DNA of 33,174 bases from Clostridiales bacterium (lineage in GTDB: Bacteria > Bacillota > Clostridia > Oscillospirales > Oscillospiraceae). This document shows, in pieces, positions 1 to 6,114 of the stretch (its first letter is position 1; every line of letters begins with the position of its first letter). The position numbers and the translations under genes were made by a program. The notes below the pieces were generated by a model, which was given only the letters and a program-made list of their open reading frames with translations, searched no databases and had not been told where the DNA came from. The DNA lies in NCBI GenBank assembly GCA_004556205.1, contig SFIL01000007.1, forward strand, positions 1 to 33,174, written 5' to 3'.

Positions 1-102
1 GGTGCTTATCGTTTGTTTGGAATCCCTTTTGTCATAGTAAACACCCCATTTATTAGATTTAGATAATATATCATACTGTCTAAGTCTAACAAATGGGGTG
101 CA
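1..102 (-). mobile_element. End of an IS3-family insertion sequence (partial, transposase start broken)
   Basis: Read on the minus strand, ATG at 35-33 begins M-T-K-G-I-P-N-K-R and is then stopped by TAA at 8-6. The peptide matches, from memory, the conserved start of the small OrfA helix-turn-helix protein of IS3/IS150-type elements, which normally continues with Tyr; a single change TAT/TAC to TAA explains the stop. The putative outer tip of the element on this strand is TGCACCCCATTTG (102-90), beginning with the TG typical of IS3-family ends. Only the tip is in the window, so family and state of the rest are inferred. It lies 26 bp past the stop of the DUF1294 gene, which is transcribed towards it. 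Confidence 0.6.
42..100. repeat. 22-bp inverted repeat with 15-nt loop in the IS end
   Basis: Arms 42-63 and 79-100 are complementary over 22 positions with two differences; in the minus-strand RNA one of these is a G-U pair, leaving one mismatch. The inner arm contains GGGGTG, which sits six bases before the transposase ATG and would be its ribosome binding site. A transcript entering from outside the element would fold this hairpin and hide that site. Confidence 0.75.
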
Positions 103-128
103 TTTCACAAACCTTTTCGGGGCATTTC

Positions 129-413
129 TTATGGGAGCCGCAGCGCTCCCGTATAAAACAAAAAAACAGTCAACGCGATATGCGCAAGCAGCAGCACGGA
201 AAAGCCGACGACAAAATACCAATGCCGCGTTTTATGGCGAAACAGATACATCCCGAACAGACCGCCAAGACTTCCGCCGAGTCCCGCCACCAAAAACAGC
301 GTTTTTTCGGGGATGCGCCACTTTCTCTTTTGTGCAAGGCGCTTATCGGCATACATAAAAATGAGCGCAAGCAGATTCATACACAGAAAATATCCCGCGT
401 AGAAATAGAACAT
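129..413 (-). CDS. DUF1294 family small membrane protein
   Basis: A 94-residue protein with three hydrophobic segments (about residues 2-20, 38-58 and 66-88) and the DUF1294 pattern of an N-terminal helix ending in Y-A-D-K near residue 24, then R-I-P-E near residue 34 and a G-G-L-G-G-xx-G-G-xx-G-M run, followed by H-K-T-x-H. Those features place it in the DUF1294 family, whose function is unknown; it acts in the membrane. Length equals the usual family size, so it is intact. The start ATG has only a weak AAGGG 12 nt upstream. Its start codon is 29 bp from the divergent lipoprotein gene, leaving no room for separate promoters between them. The IS3-type end lies just downstream. Confidence 0.8.
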   Translation of the reverse strand: MFYFYAGYFLCMNLLALIFMYADKRLAQKRKWRIPEKTLFLVAGLGGSLGGLFGMYLFRHKTRHWYFVVGFSVLLLAHIALTVFLFYTGALRLP

Positions 414-442
414 ACGATCATCAGTCCCTTCGGAGGTGTCTT

Positions 443-946
443 ATGAAAAAATTGTTTGCTCTTTTATTTCTGCCGCTTATTTTAACATTATCCGCCTGCG
501 CTGTCAAGCAAGCCAATGCGCTTGAGACGATCGAATGCCCTGCCGCACCGGAAACGCCGAAATTCTATCTAACAGCAGATCTGCCGAGTAACACTGTGCT
601 TGCCTCGTCTGCTGAGGAGGGGCGCAGTGCAGTCTTTCTGCATGAGAACTTCACGCTTGTCGAAGAGGTGTTTACCGCTGAGTCGCTGGATGAAGCGCTG
701 CTCCGTGTAAGCGGCAGGAGATCGGACGAATTGAAACTTCTGCGCGTGCGCGAATTTCCGCAGGAAGAATACCGCTTCGCATGGACGGCGGCGGGAGAGG
801 AGGGCGATCTCGCCTGCTCCGCCGCGCTGTTCAGCGACGGAGAATACTATTATGTCCTGACCGTTCAGTGCGACGCAGCGGCGGAAAAGGAATACCGTTC
901 GGTCTTCTCCGATCTTTTAGCAAGCGCGGAGCTGGAGGCAGTATAA
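443..946 (+). CDS. Putative lipoprotein, function unknown
   Basis: A 167-residue protein with a lipoprotein signal peptide: K-K at 2-3, a hydrophobic stretch, and the lipobox L-S-A-C with Cys at residue 19, so it should be lipid-anchored on the outer face of the membrane. The mature part is acidic and shows no motif I recognise. A good GGAGG lies 7 nt before the ATG. It is followed after 54 bp by another membrane-anchored protein with its own promoter. The surface location is well supported; no function can be assigned. Confidence 0.8.
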   Translation: MKKLFALLFLPLILTLSACAVKQANALETIECPAAPETPKFYLTADLPSNTVLASSAEEGRSAVFLHENFTLVEEVFTAESLDEALLRVSGRRSDELKLLRVREFPQEEYRFAWTAAGEEGDLACSAALFSDGEYYYVLTVQCDAAAEKEYRSVFSDLLASAELEAV

Positions 947-950
947 CCTC

Positions 951-979
951 TTTACTTTTCGCCTCTTTTGCGGTATACT
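951..979 (+). promoter_or_regulatory. Sigma-A promoter for the 1001-1441 gene
   Basis: TTTACT at 951-956 and TATACT at 974-979 are separated by 17 bp, giving a 4/6 and 5/6 match to the consensus and placing the transcript start a few bases before the ribosome binding site AAAGGTGGT at 986-994. Confidence 0.6.
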
Positions 980-1000
980 GTCTGCAAAGGTGGTGCAAAT

Positions 1001-1441
1001 ATGAAAAAATGGCTGATCGCCGCAATCGCGATCATACTGGTTGTTCTTATCACGGTGTGCGTTTTTGTATGCATCCGATTCCTCTCGATCTACCGCGAAG
1101 CAAAAGATGAGACGACCTCCGGTCAGACGCTTTCCGTAGAGGAATATGCCGCGCAGAAGCTGCCTGAATTTGAGCGGGAATACGACAAAACGACCAATAC
1201 GCTCACGCTTTCGCGCACCGCCTCGCTCTCCTATGCAGACGCGTGCAGCCTCGGAGGAAAGGTCTATGTCGATGAGCTTGCGCCTGAGACATATCTCGAG
1301 CAGGTGCGTTCGATTGATCTCGACATCACAGGTCAATGCCGTTGCGGCGCACTGACCGTCGTGCTACGCTACCTCTCTACGGACAGCGAACCGATCTTTT
1401 CCGTTTCCAGCGAGGGCGATATTTGGACCTGTTGGGAATAA
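1001..1441 (+). CDS. Small membrane-anchored protein, function unknown
   Basis: A 146-residue protein with one N-terminal membrane segment (about residues 4-26) and a short extracytoplasmic domain with an odd C-Q-C-R-C-G... cysteine cluster near residue 115. The ATG at 1001 is preferred over an in-frame ATG at 968 because AAAGGTGGT lies seven bases before it and because the promoter -10 box (974-979) overlaps the upstream extension. A rho-independent terminator follows directly, so it is transcribed alone. No family recognised. Confidence 0.75.
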   Translation: MKKWLIAAIAIILVVLITVCVFVCIRFLSIYREAKDETTSGQTLSVEEYAAQKLPEFEREYDKTTNTLTLSRTASLSYADACSLGGKVYVDELAPETYLEQVRSIDLDITGQCRCGALTVVLRYLSTDSEPIFSVSSEGDIWTCWE

Positions 1442-1447
1442 TGCTCC

Positions 1448-1475
1448 ATCCTCAGCCGCGTGGCTGAGGATTTTT
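1448..1475 (+). terminator. Rho-independent terminator
   Basis: Ten-bp stem 1448-1457 / 1462-1471 around loop GCGT, with a T-run at 1471-1475. It ends the transcript of the preceding small membrane protein. Confidence 0.85.
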
Positions 1476-1542
1476 CTTGCTTTTTCCCACGTTTTCCACT
1501 ATTATAGTAAAATAGAGTTTTATTCTCTTCGGAGGTATGCAC

Positions 1543-1971
1543 ATGAAAAAGAAACTTTTGTCGCTCTTTGACGCAAAGCTGTGGAAGTTTCTGCTTGTCG
1601 GAGTACTGAATACGCTTGTCGGCAACGGGCTGATGTTCCTGCTCTACAACTGGGCAGGGCTTGGCTACTGGCCTTCAACAGCGATCAGCTACGCATTAGC
1701 GAGCGTCATGAGCTATTTCCTGAACCGCTACTTTACCTTCAAATACAAAGGCAGCGGCATCGGTGTGATCGTCCGTTTCGCTTTGAACATTATCGTTTGC
1801 TACCTGCTTGCCTACGGTCTTGCAAAGCCCGCCGTGTATCATCTTCTGTCAGGGGCATCACAAACCGTGCGTGACAATCTTGCCATGCTGACAGGTATGT
1901 GCCTGTTTGTCGGCTTTAATTACCTCGGACAGCGCTTCTTTGCCTTCCGAGAGACAAAAAAGGAGGACTAA
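1543..1971 (+). CDS. GtrA family membrane protein
   Basis: A 142-residue protein with four predicted membrane helices (about residues 13-32, 38-57, 68-95 and 109-128). The N-terminal F-L-L-V-G-x-x-N-T-L-V-G-N-G pattern and the Y-F-L-N-R-x-F-T-F-K motif after helix 2 are characteristic of the GtrA/DPMS family, thought to move or help transfer polyprenyl-linked sugars for cell-surface glycans. ATG 1543 is chosen over ATG 1537 because GGAGG at 1531-1535 is one base from the latter and seven from the former. The gene ends 4 bp before the SLH metallophosphoesterase, suggesting co-expression for surface work. A plausible promoter (TTCCCA / TAAAAT at about 1484-1513) precedes it, but is weak. Confidence 0.88.
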   Translation: MKKKLLSLFDAKLWKFLLVGVLNTLVGNGLMFLLYNWAGLGYWPSTAISYALASVMSYFLNRYFTFKYKGSGIGVIVRFALNIIVCYLLAYGLAKPAVYHLLSGASQTVRDNLAMLTGMCLFVGFNYLGQRFFAFRETKKED

Positions 1972-1975
1972 CCCT

Positions 1976-3850
1976 ATGAAACGCGCCGTTTCCGCTCTGC
2001 TCATCCTTGTTCTGTTCCTGTCCTGTCTTCCCTTCGCGCGGGCCGCTGACAAGCCTGTCACGATCTTGCTCGGCTCGGATTTTCAGAACAACTGCTACAC
2101 TCCCAAATATGATCGCACTCTCTATGACAACACCCCGCTTGCCGAGCAGCCGCGTTCAATCACACTCAAGGCACTTCTCTCCTCCGCAGCATCTGACGGT
2201 GTAATGCCCGACGCTGCGCTGTTCGTCGGAGACTATACCGATCATTTTCAGTCCGACGGCAACGGCACGCATTGTTCAAGCGAGGGCATCGGTTATATCC
2301 GCTCGATGCTCGACGATACCTTCGGCGAGGGCTATACAAGCTCGCACACGACCGTGTTCGCGCAGGGCAACCACGACTTTGAGGGCACGCCCGAACTTGC
2401 GGAAAGCGGTTTGCAACCCTATGACGAGGACGACGCTTATCTTGTCTATGTCATCAACGAAAAGGATTTTCCCTACAATCAGACCGATGCAATGAAAACT
2501 ACGATCTCCGCGACCGCGCAGCGCTTGGGCGAATGCATGGACGATCTGATTGCCGCAAACGAGCTGCGTCCGATCTTCGTGCTGTGCCACGTCCCGCTGC
2601 ACTATTCCACCCGCTACAACGGCAGTGACAACACCTATGCAAATCTCATTTTCTCCGAGCTAAACGAAGCCGCCGAGGATCTGAACGTTCTGTTCTTTTT
2701 CGGTCACAACCACTCCGGCGCGTCTGCGGACTACGAGGCAGACTGGGGCGGCGCGGTCAACTTCGTCGCGCGCGGTCAGACGCTCGATGTCAACACACAG
2801 GATCACGGCGCGGCAGGCAGCAACAAACAGACGCTCAACTTCACCTATATGAACGCCGGCTATGTCGGCTACTCCACGAGCGCGACCAACGACACACGCA
2901 CCCTTTCCTTGCTGTCGATCTATGACAACCGTGTTGTTGTATCGCGCTATGACGCTAAGGGCGAATATACCGCCGCCGAGTCGCTCGGTCAGACCGATCC
3001 GAGGAAGCCGAGTGAGGGCGAGGTCACAAATTATCCGATCTCCGTCCCGCTGCTGACGCCTGCAACCTATACCGTCTCGGCAGTCTCGGCTTCGCCCCTC
3101 TACGGCACGGTGCAGGCGAAAAACGGCTATGTGCTCGCCGTACCGAACGAGAACTACGCCGTCAGCGGCTGGACGCTCACGCCTGCCGACGCAGCGACCG
3201 TTACACAGGACGGCAACAGGTTCTTCTTCTCCGATCTCACCGCCGACTGCACCCTGACGGTCGATTTCGCGGAGAGCCGCTGCGTATCGCAGCATTTTAA
3301 GGACATCGATCGCGGACAGTGGTACCATGACGGCGTAGATTATGCTGTGTCGCACGGAATGTTCAACGGCGTCGCACTTGACCGTTTCGACCCTGACGGC
3401 ACCATGACCCGCGCCATGCTCATTACGGTGCTCTATCGTTTAGAGGGTGCTCCCGCCATTCTGCCTGAGACGGGCTTCACGGATGTACCCTCAAACGAAT
3501 GGTACAGCCACGCCGTCGCATGGGGTAAGCTGCGCGGTATTATCGGCGGTGTGGGCGGCGGAAAATTTGCGCCCGAGGATGAGGTCACCCGCGAGCAGGC
3601 GGCGACCATTCTGTTCCGTTACACGCAGTGTAAGGGCTATTCTTCTGCCGCTTTTGCCGATCTTTCAGCGTTCCGCGACGGATCATCCGTCAGTGCCTAT
3701 GCGGAGGGCGCAATGTCGTGGGCAGTTGCAGAGGGGTTGATCGGCGGCATTGAAGGCAAGCGTCTCGACCCGCAGGGCAGCGCCACCCGCGCCCAGCTTG
3801 CGGTCATTCTGATGCGATTCTGCACGAGCATTGTCGAATCAAACGATTGA
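1976..3850 (+). CDS. Secreted metallophosphoesterase with three SLH repeats
   Basis: 624 residues. A Sec signal peptide (K-R, hydrophobic core, A-R-A-A at about residues 20-23) is followed by a calcineurin-like phosphoesterase domain with G-S-D-F near 33, V-G-D-Y, G-N-H-D near 131, C-H-V-P-L-H near 205 and F-G-H-N-H-S near 243. These are the metal ligands of the family, although the first motif reads D-x-Q where most members have D-x-H. A beta-rich repeat domain of the Listeria-Bacteroides type spans about 370-438. Three S-layer homology repeats (about 440-500, 500-558, 559-620) should bind the enzyme to pyruvylated wall polymers. ATG 1976 is supported by AGGAGG at 1961-1966 and by the signal peptide. 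Likely job: wall-bound hydrolysis of phosphate esters; the substrate is not visible from sequence. Confidence 0.9.
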   Translation: MKRAVSALLILVLFLSCLPFARAADKPVTILLGSDFQNNCYTPKYDRTLYDNTPLAEQPRSITLKALLSSAASDGVMPDAALFVGDYTDHFQSDGNGTHCSSEGIGYIRSMLDDTFGEGYTSSHTTVFAQGNHDFEGTPELAESGLQPYDEDDAYLVYVINEKDFPYNQTDAMKTTISATAQRLGECMDDLIAANELRPIFVLCHVPLHYSTRYNGSDNTYANLIFSELNEAAEDLNVLFFFGHNHSGASADYEADWGGAVNFVARGQTLDVNTQDHGAAGSNKQTLNFTYMNAGYVGYSTSATNDTRTLSLLSIYDNRVVVSRYDAKGEYTAAESLGQTDPRKPSEGEVTNYPISVPLLTPATYTVSAVSASPLYGTVQAKNGYVLAVPNENYAVSGWTLTPADAATVTQDGNRFFFSDLTADCTLTVDFAESRCVSQHFKDIDRGQWYHDGVDYAVSHGMFNGVALDRFDPDGTMTRAMLITVLYRLEGAPAILPETGFTDVPSNEWYSHAVAWGKLRGIIGGVGGGKFAPEDEVTREQAATILFRYTQCKGYSSAAFADLSAFRDGSSVSAYAEGAMSWAVAEGLIGGIEGKRLDPQGSATRAQLAVILMRFCTSIVESND

Positions 3851-3874
3851 CTTTCTGCCGATTCCCGTTATAAT
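3847..3874 (+). promoter_or_regulatory. Sigma-A promoter for the PAP2 phosphatase
   Basis: TTGACT at 3847-3852 (overlapping the stop codon of the SLH gene) and a perfect TATAAT at 3869-3874, 16 bp apart. The transcript would start near 3881, inside the foldback repeat that follows. Confidence 0.75.
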
Positions 3875-3875
3875 G

Positions 3876-3936
3876 TTAGGGAAGTTCTGAATAAATCGAC
3901 TGCCGCATTCGGCGGATTTATTCGGAGCTTTCTTAG
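3876..3936. repeat. Short foldback repeat (MITE-like) forming the PAP2 leader
   Basis: Outer arms 3876-3897 and 3914-3935 are inverted copies with five differences and share a perfect GAATAAATC / GATTTATTC core; a second small stem GCCG-CATT-CGGC sits at the tip. The left arm GGGAAGTTCTGAATAAATC closely matches both ends of the larger foldback at 16311-16475, so the two belong to one repeat family with this copy reduced to little more than its ends. Confidence 0.7.
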
Positions 3937-3959
3937 GAAAACAACCGAGGTGACTCCAT

Positions 3960-4658
3960 ATGCTCCGGCGCACCCTGCGCAAAATCATCCCGACCTACGC
4001 AATTCTGCCGCTCCTTCTGACAGGCTTGATGAATCTTCTCGCCTATCAGGGCGCAAAGCTTGTCCAGCTCTTTACCGGCTACGCTCACGCGCTTGACATG
4101 ACAACTGCGTTGGACAGGGCGATGCCTTTTCAACCCGCCTGGGTGCTGGTCTATATCGGCACGTTTGTATTTTGGATCTATCAATACACCACCGTCGCAC
4201 GGGAAAGCCCGAGCAAGGCATATCGGCTGGCAACGGCGGATTTTATCGCAAAGCTGATCTGCTTGGTGTTTTTCATCGCGCTGCCGACAACAAATGTACG
4301 CCCGACGGTCGAAGAAAACGGCTTTATCCCCTTTGTCATGCGCTTTATCTATTGGGTCGATACACCGACCAATCTCTTTCCGTCCATCCACTGCTTTGTG
4401 GCATGGCTCGGTACGCGCTACATCTATGAATGTAAGTCCCTGCGGCACCGTGTTCTGACAGGCATCCTTTGCACCATCGGCACACTGCTCGTCTTTGCCT
4501 CCACACTCTTTACCAAGCAGCACGTCCTGCTTGATGTAGTCTCGGGCGTGGCAGTTGCGGAGATCGGCTGGCTTGTCGCTCGCTTCACGAAGCTTCCGAC
4601 CGTTCTCGAACGACTGAACGAAAGATTTATGAAAACACGCCTGTGCGCGTTCCTTTGA
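3960..4658 (+). CDS. PAP2-superfamily membrane phosphatase
   Basis: 232 residues with about five to six membrane helices. The PAP2 catalytic signature is visible: R-P near residue 119 (motif 1, here T-N-V-R-P without the usual upstream Lys), P-S-I-H at 141-144 (motif 2) and K-Q-H-xxx-D with K186, H188 and D192 (motif 3). The K-Q-H form is typical of the inositolphosphotransferase/Aur1-like PAP2 branch. Expected activity is dephosphorylation or phosphotransfer on a lipid or polyprenyl phosphate at the outer membrane face. GAGGTGA lies before ATG 3960. It is a single-gene transcript with its own promoter and a bidirectional terminator. Substrate is unknown. Confidence 0.88.
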   Translation: MLRRTLRKIIPTYAILPLLLTGLMNLLAYQGAKLVQLFTGYAHALDMTTALDRAMPFQPAWVLVYIGTFVFWIYQYTTVARESPSKAYRLATADFIAKLICLVFFIALPTTNVRPTVEENGFIPFVMRFIYWVDTPTNLFPSIHCFVAWLGTRYIYECKSLRHRVLTGILCTIGTLLVFASTLFTKQHVLLDVVSGVAVAEIGWLVARFTKLPTVLERLNERFMKTRLCAFL

Positions 4659-4675
4659 TAATGCGCAGACAAATA

Positions 4676-4714
4676 AAAAGCATCTCTCCCGTTTCGTTTG
4701 GGAGAGATGCTTTT
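4676..4714. terminator. Bidirectional terminator between convergent genes
   Basis: Fifteen-bp perfect stem 4676-4690 / 4700-4714 with a 9-nt loop, A-run on the left and T-run on the right, so it can stop both the PAP2 transcript and the minus-strand Ig-like gene. Confidence 0.9.
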
Positions 4715-4728
4715 ATACCTGTAAGTTT

Positions 4729-5916
4729 TTATCCCACACGGACGACGCAGACAAATTCCACGCCCTGATAGGTGACAGTGACTTCTGTCATGCCGCGCGC
4801 AAGGGCGGTGACATAGCCGTTTTTGACCTCGCAGATGCTCGGGTCTTCGACAGTATAGGTAATATCGTCGATATGGTTGCCGTCGGAATCATAGAGGAAC
4901 AGGTCAAATTTTTCTCCGACACTGACCGAGACGTCCTCTCTGCCCGCTTGCAGATGCGCGCCGTTGGGTGCGCTGCTGCTGCTCGGCTCCTGCGTTCCGC
5001 CGAAGCTGCAGCGGACGGTGGTTTCAGCGGTTTTCCCGTTGACCTCCGCAGTCACGGTCGTCGTGCCGCTGCCGACGGCGGTCACCGTGCCGTCTGCGTC
5101 AACCGTGGCAATCGACGAATCAGCGCTGCGCCAAAGCACCTCCGCACCCTCAGGCAGATTCATCACAAGCAGCGCGGCCGTCTCGCCCTCCTTCGAAAGG
5201 ATAATCTCCGACGGATAGTTCAGCACGGGTACGACACCCTCCGATGCGTCCGGCAAATCGGTGCTCGGCTGCGCGTTGAGATCGCAGACGACCTTGCACG
5301 CGGCAGAAAAAGTACCGCATTCGACAACGATCTGTGTCTCACCTGAGGCGACCGCTTCGATCACAAAGGTCACGGACTTTGTCTCCTCTCCCTTTGCCGT
5401 GCTTGCCTGTTCGGAAATAACGGCAATCTCCGAATTCTCGCTGTGGCAGTAGACCTTTTCCTCACACGAGAGGTTCACACGCACGGAAAGCTCCTGCTTC
5501 TCGCCCACGGCGGAGAACTGCAGCGTCTCGGGGACGATGCTCAGCTCTTTGCACGCCGTCTCCGCCACGGAAACGCTCGGCTCCTGCCGATTAACAAGAT
5601 CCTCCAGCCCGGGCCACCAGCCGATCATGTCTCCGATAAAATAAAACACGACCAAAACGGCAAGTGCAAGAAACACCACCGCTGCGGTCAGCACACCCTT
5701 CGGGGCGGCCTGCGGCTTCTTTGCCTTTTTCTTTTGTGCGGTATACTTGCCGTTAGAAGCGCTTCTGCGCACCTTGCGCTCCTCCTCGGCCAAACGCTGC
5801 CGCCGCACCGGCTGCGCGCTCTCCGAGGCGCGGGCAGTGCTGCCGCAGAGCGGACATTTTCCGCGCTCCTCATCGTAAATCGTGCCGCAATAGTAGCATA
5901 CAACTTTATTCTCCAT
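4729..5916 (-). CDS. Membrane protein with N-terminal zinc ribbon and Ig-like (BIG2) domains
   Basis: 395 residues. A zinc ribbon at residues 7-24 (C-Y-Y-C and C-P-L-C pairs) begins the cytoplasmic part, followed by a basic linker, one membrane helix at about 75-97 and an extracytoplasmic region with two to three Ig-like modules. The clearest BIG2 unit is about 230-302 (I-x-L-x-x-G-E, S-S-I-A-T-V-D-x-D-G-T-V-T-A); the C-terminal module (about 325-395) has the same D-P-S-I-C-E-V...V-T-A-L-A-R-G pattern. The role is probably structural or sensory at the envelope; no enzyme motif is seen. Its Shine-Dalgarno is separated from the ATG by a hairpin (see 5923-5951). It is divergent from the kinase-like gene, which has the same cytoplasm/TM/adhesin-fold layout. 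Confidence 0.85.
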   Translation of the reverse strand: MENKVVCYYCGTIYDEERGKCPLCGSTARASESAQPVRRQRLAEEERKVRRSASNGKYTAQKKKAKKPQAAPKGVLTAAVVFLALAVLVVFYFIGDMIGWWPGLEDLVNRQEPSVSVAETACKELSIVPETLQFSAVGEKQELSVRVNLSCEEKVYCHSENSEIAVISEQASTAKGEETKSVTFVIEAVASGETQIVVECGTFSAACKVVCDLNAQPSTDLPDASEGVVPVLNYPSEIILSKEGETAALLVMNLPEGAEVLWRSADSSIATVDADGTVTAVGSGTTTVTAEVNGKTAETTVRCSFGGTQEPSSSSAPNGAHLQAGREDVSVSVGEKFDLFLYDSDGNHIDDITYTVEDPSICEVKNGYVTALARGMTEVTVTYQGVEFVCVVRVG

Positions 5917-5922
5917 ATTCTT

Positions 5923-5951
5923 GCATACTTCGCGTATGCCGTCACTCCTTT
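5923..5951 (-). promoter_or_regulatory. Shine-Dalgarno plus hairpin before the zinc-ribbon gene start
   Basis: On the minus strand AAAGGAG (5951-5945) is followed by TGACG, then GCATAC-GCGAA-GTATGC (5939-5923), then AAGAAT and the ATG at 5916. Linear spacing is 28 nt, far too long; with the 17-nt hairpin folded out it becomes 11 nt. No in-frame ATG, GTG or TTG lies closer to the Shine-Dalgarno. Confidence 0.6.
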
Positions 5952-6000
5952 CCGCTTTTTCTAACAGAGTTTTTTCTTACGTCGTTCGAGCTTTTTCTTT

Positions 6001-6029
6001 ATCATATCATTTTCTCTCGCAGAAGACAA
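6001..6029 (-). promoter_or_regulatory. Sigma-A promoter for the zinc-ribbon/Ig-like gene
   Basis: On the minus strand TTGTCT (6029-6024) and TATGAT (6006-6001) are 17 bp apart, with a TG extension just before the -10 box. Confidence 0.7.
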
Positions 6030-6042
6030 GAAAAGATATTGA

Positions 6043-6072
6043 TTTTTTCGCGAAAATGTCATAGTATATAAT
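6043..6072 (+). promoter_or_regulatory. Probable promoter for the kinase-like gene
   Basis: A perfect TATAAT lies at 6067-6072; the -35 region is a T-rich run near 6043-6050 at 16-18 bp and is a poor match. AAGGAGG at 6100-6106 precedes the ATG at 6115. Confidence 0.5.
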
Positions 6073-6114
6073 TGCAAGAATTTGAGTTTTTCTTTTTTGA
6101 AGGAGGCGTAAACG

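Noticed and set aside
98..446. Plus-strand open frames over the DUF1294 region
   Set aside because: They are antisense to a recognisable DUF1294 gene, have no ribosome binding site and show no family resemblance.
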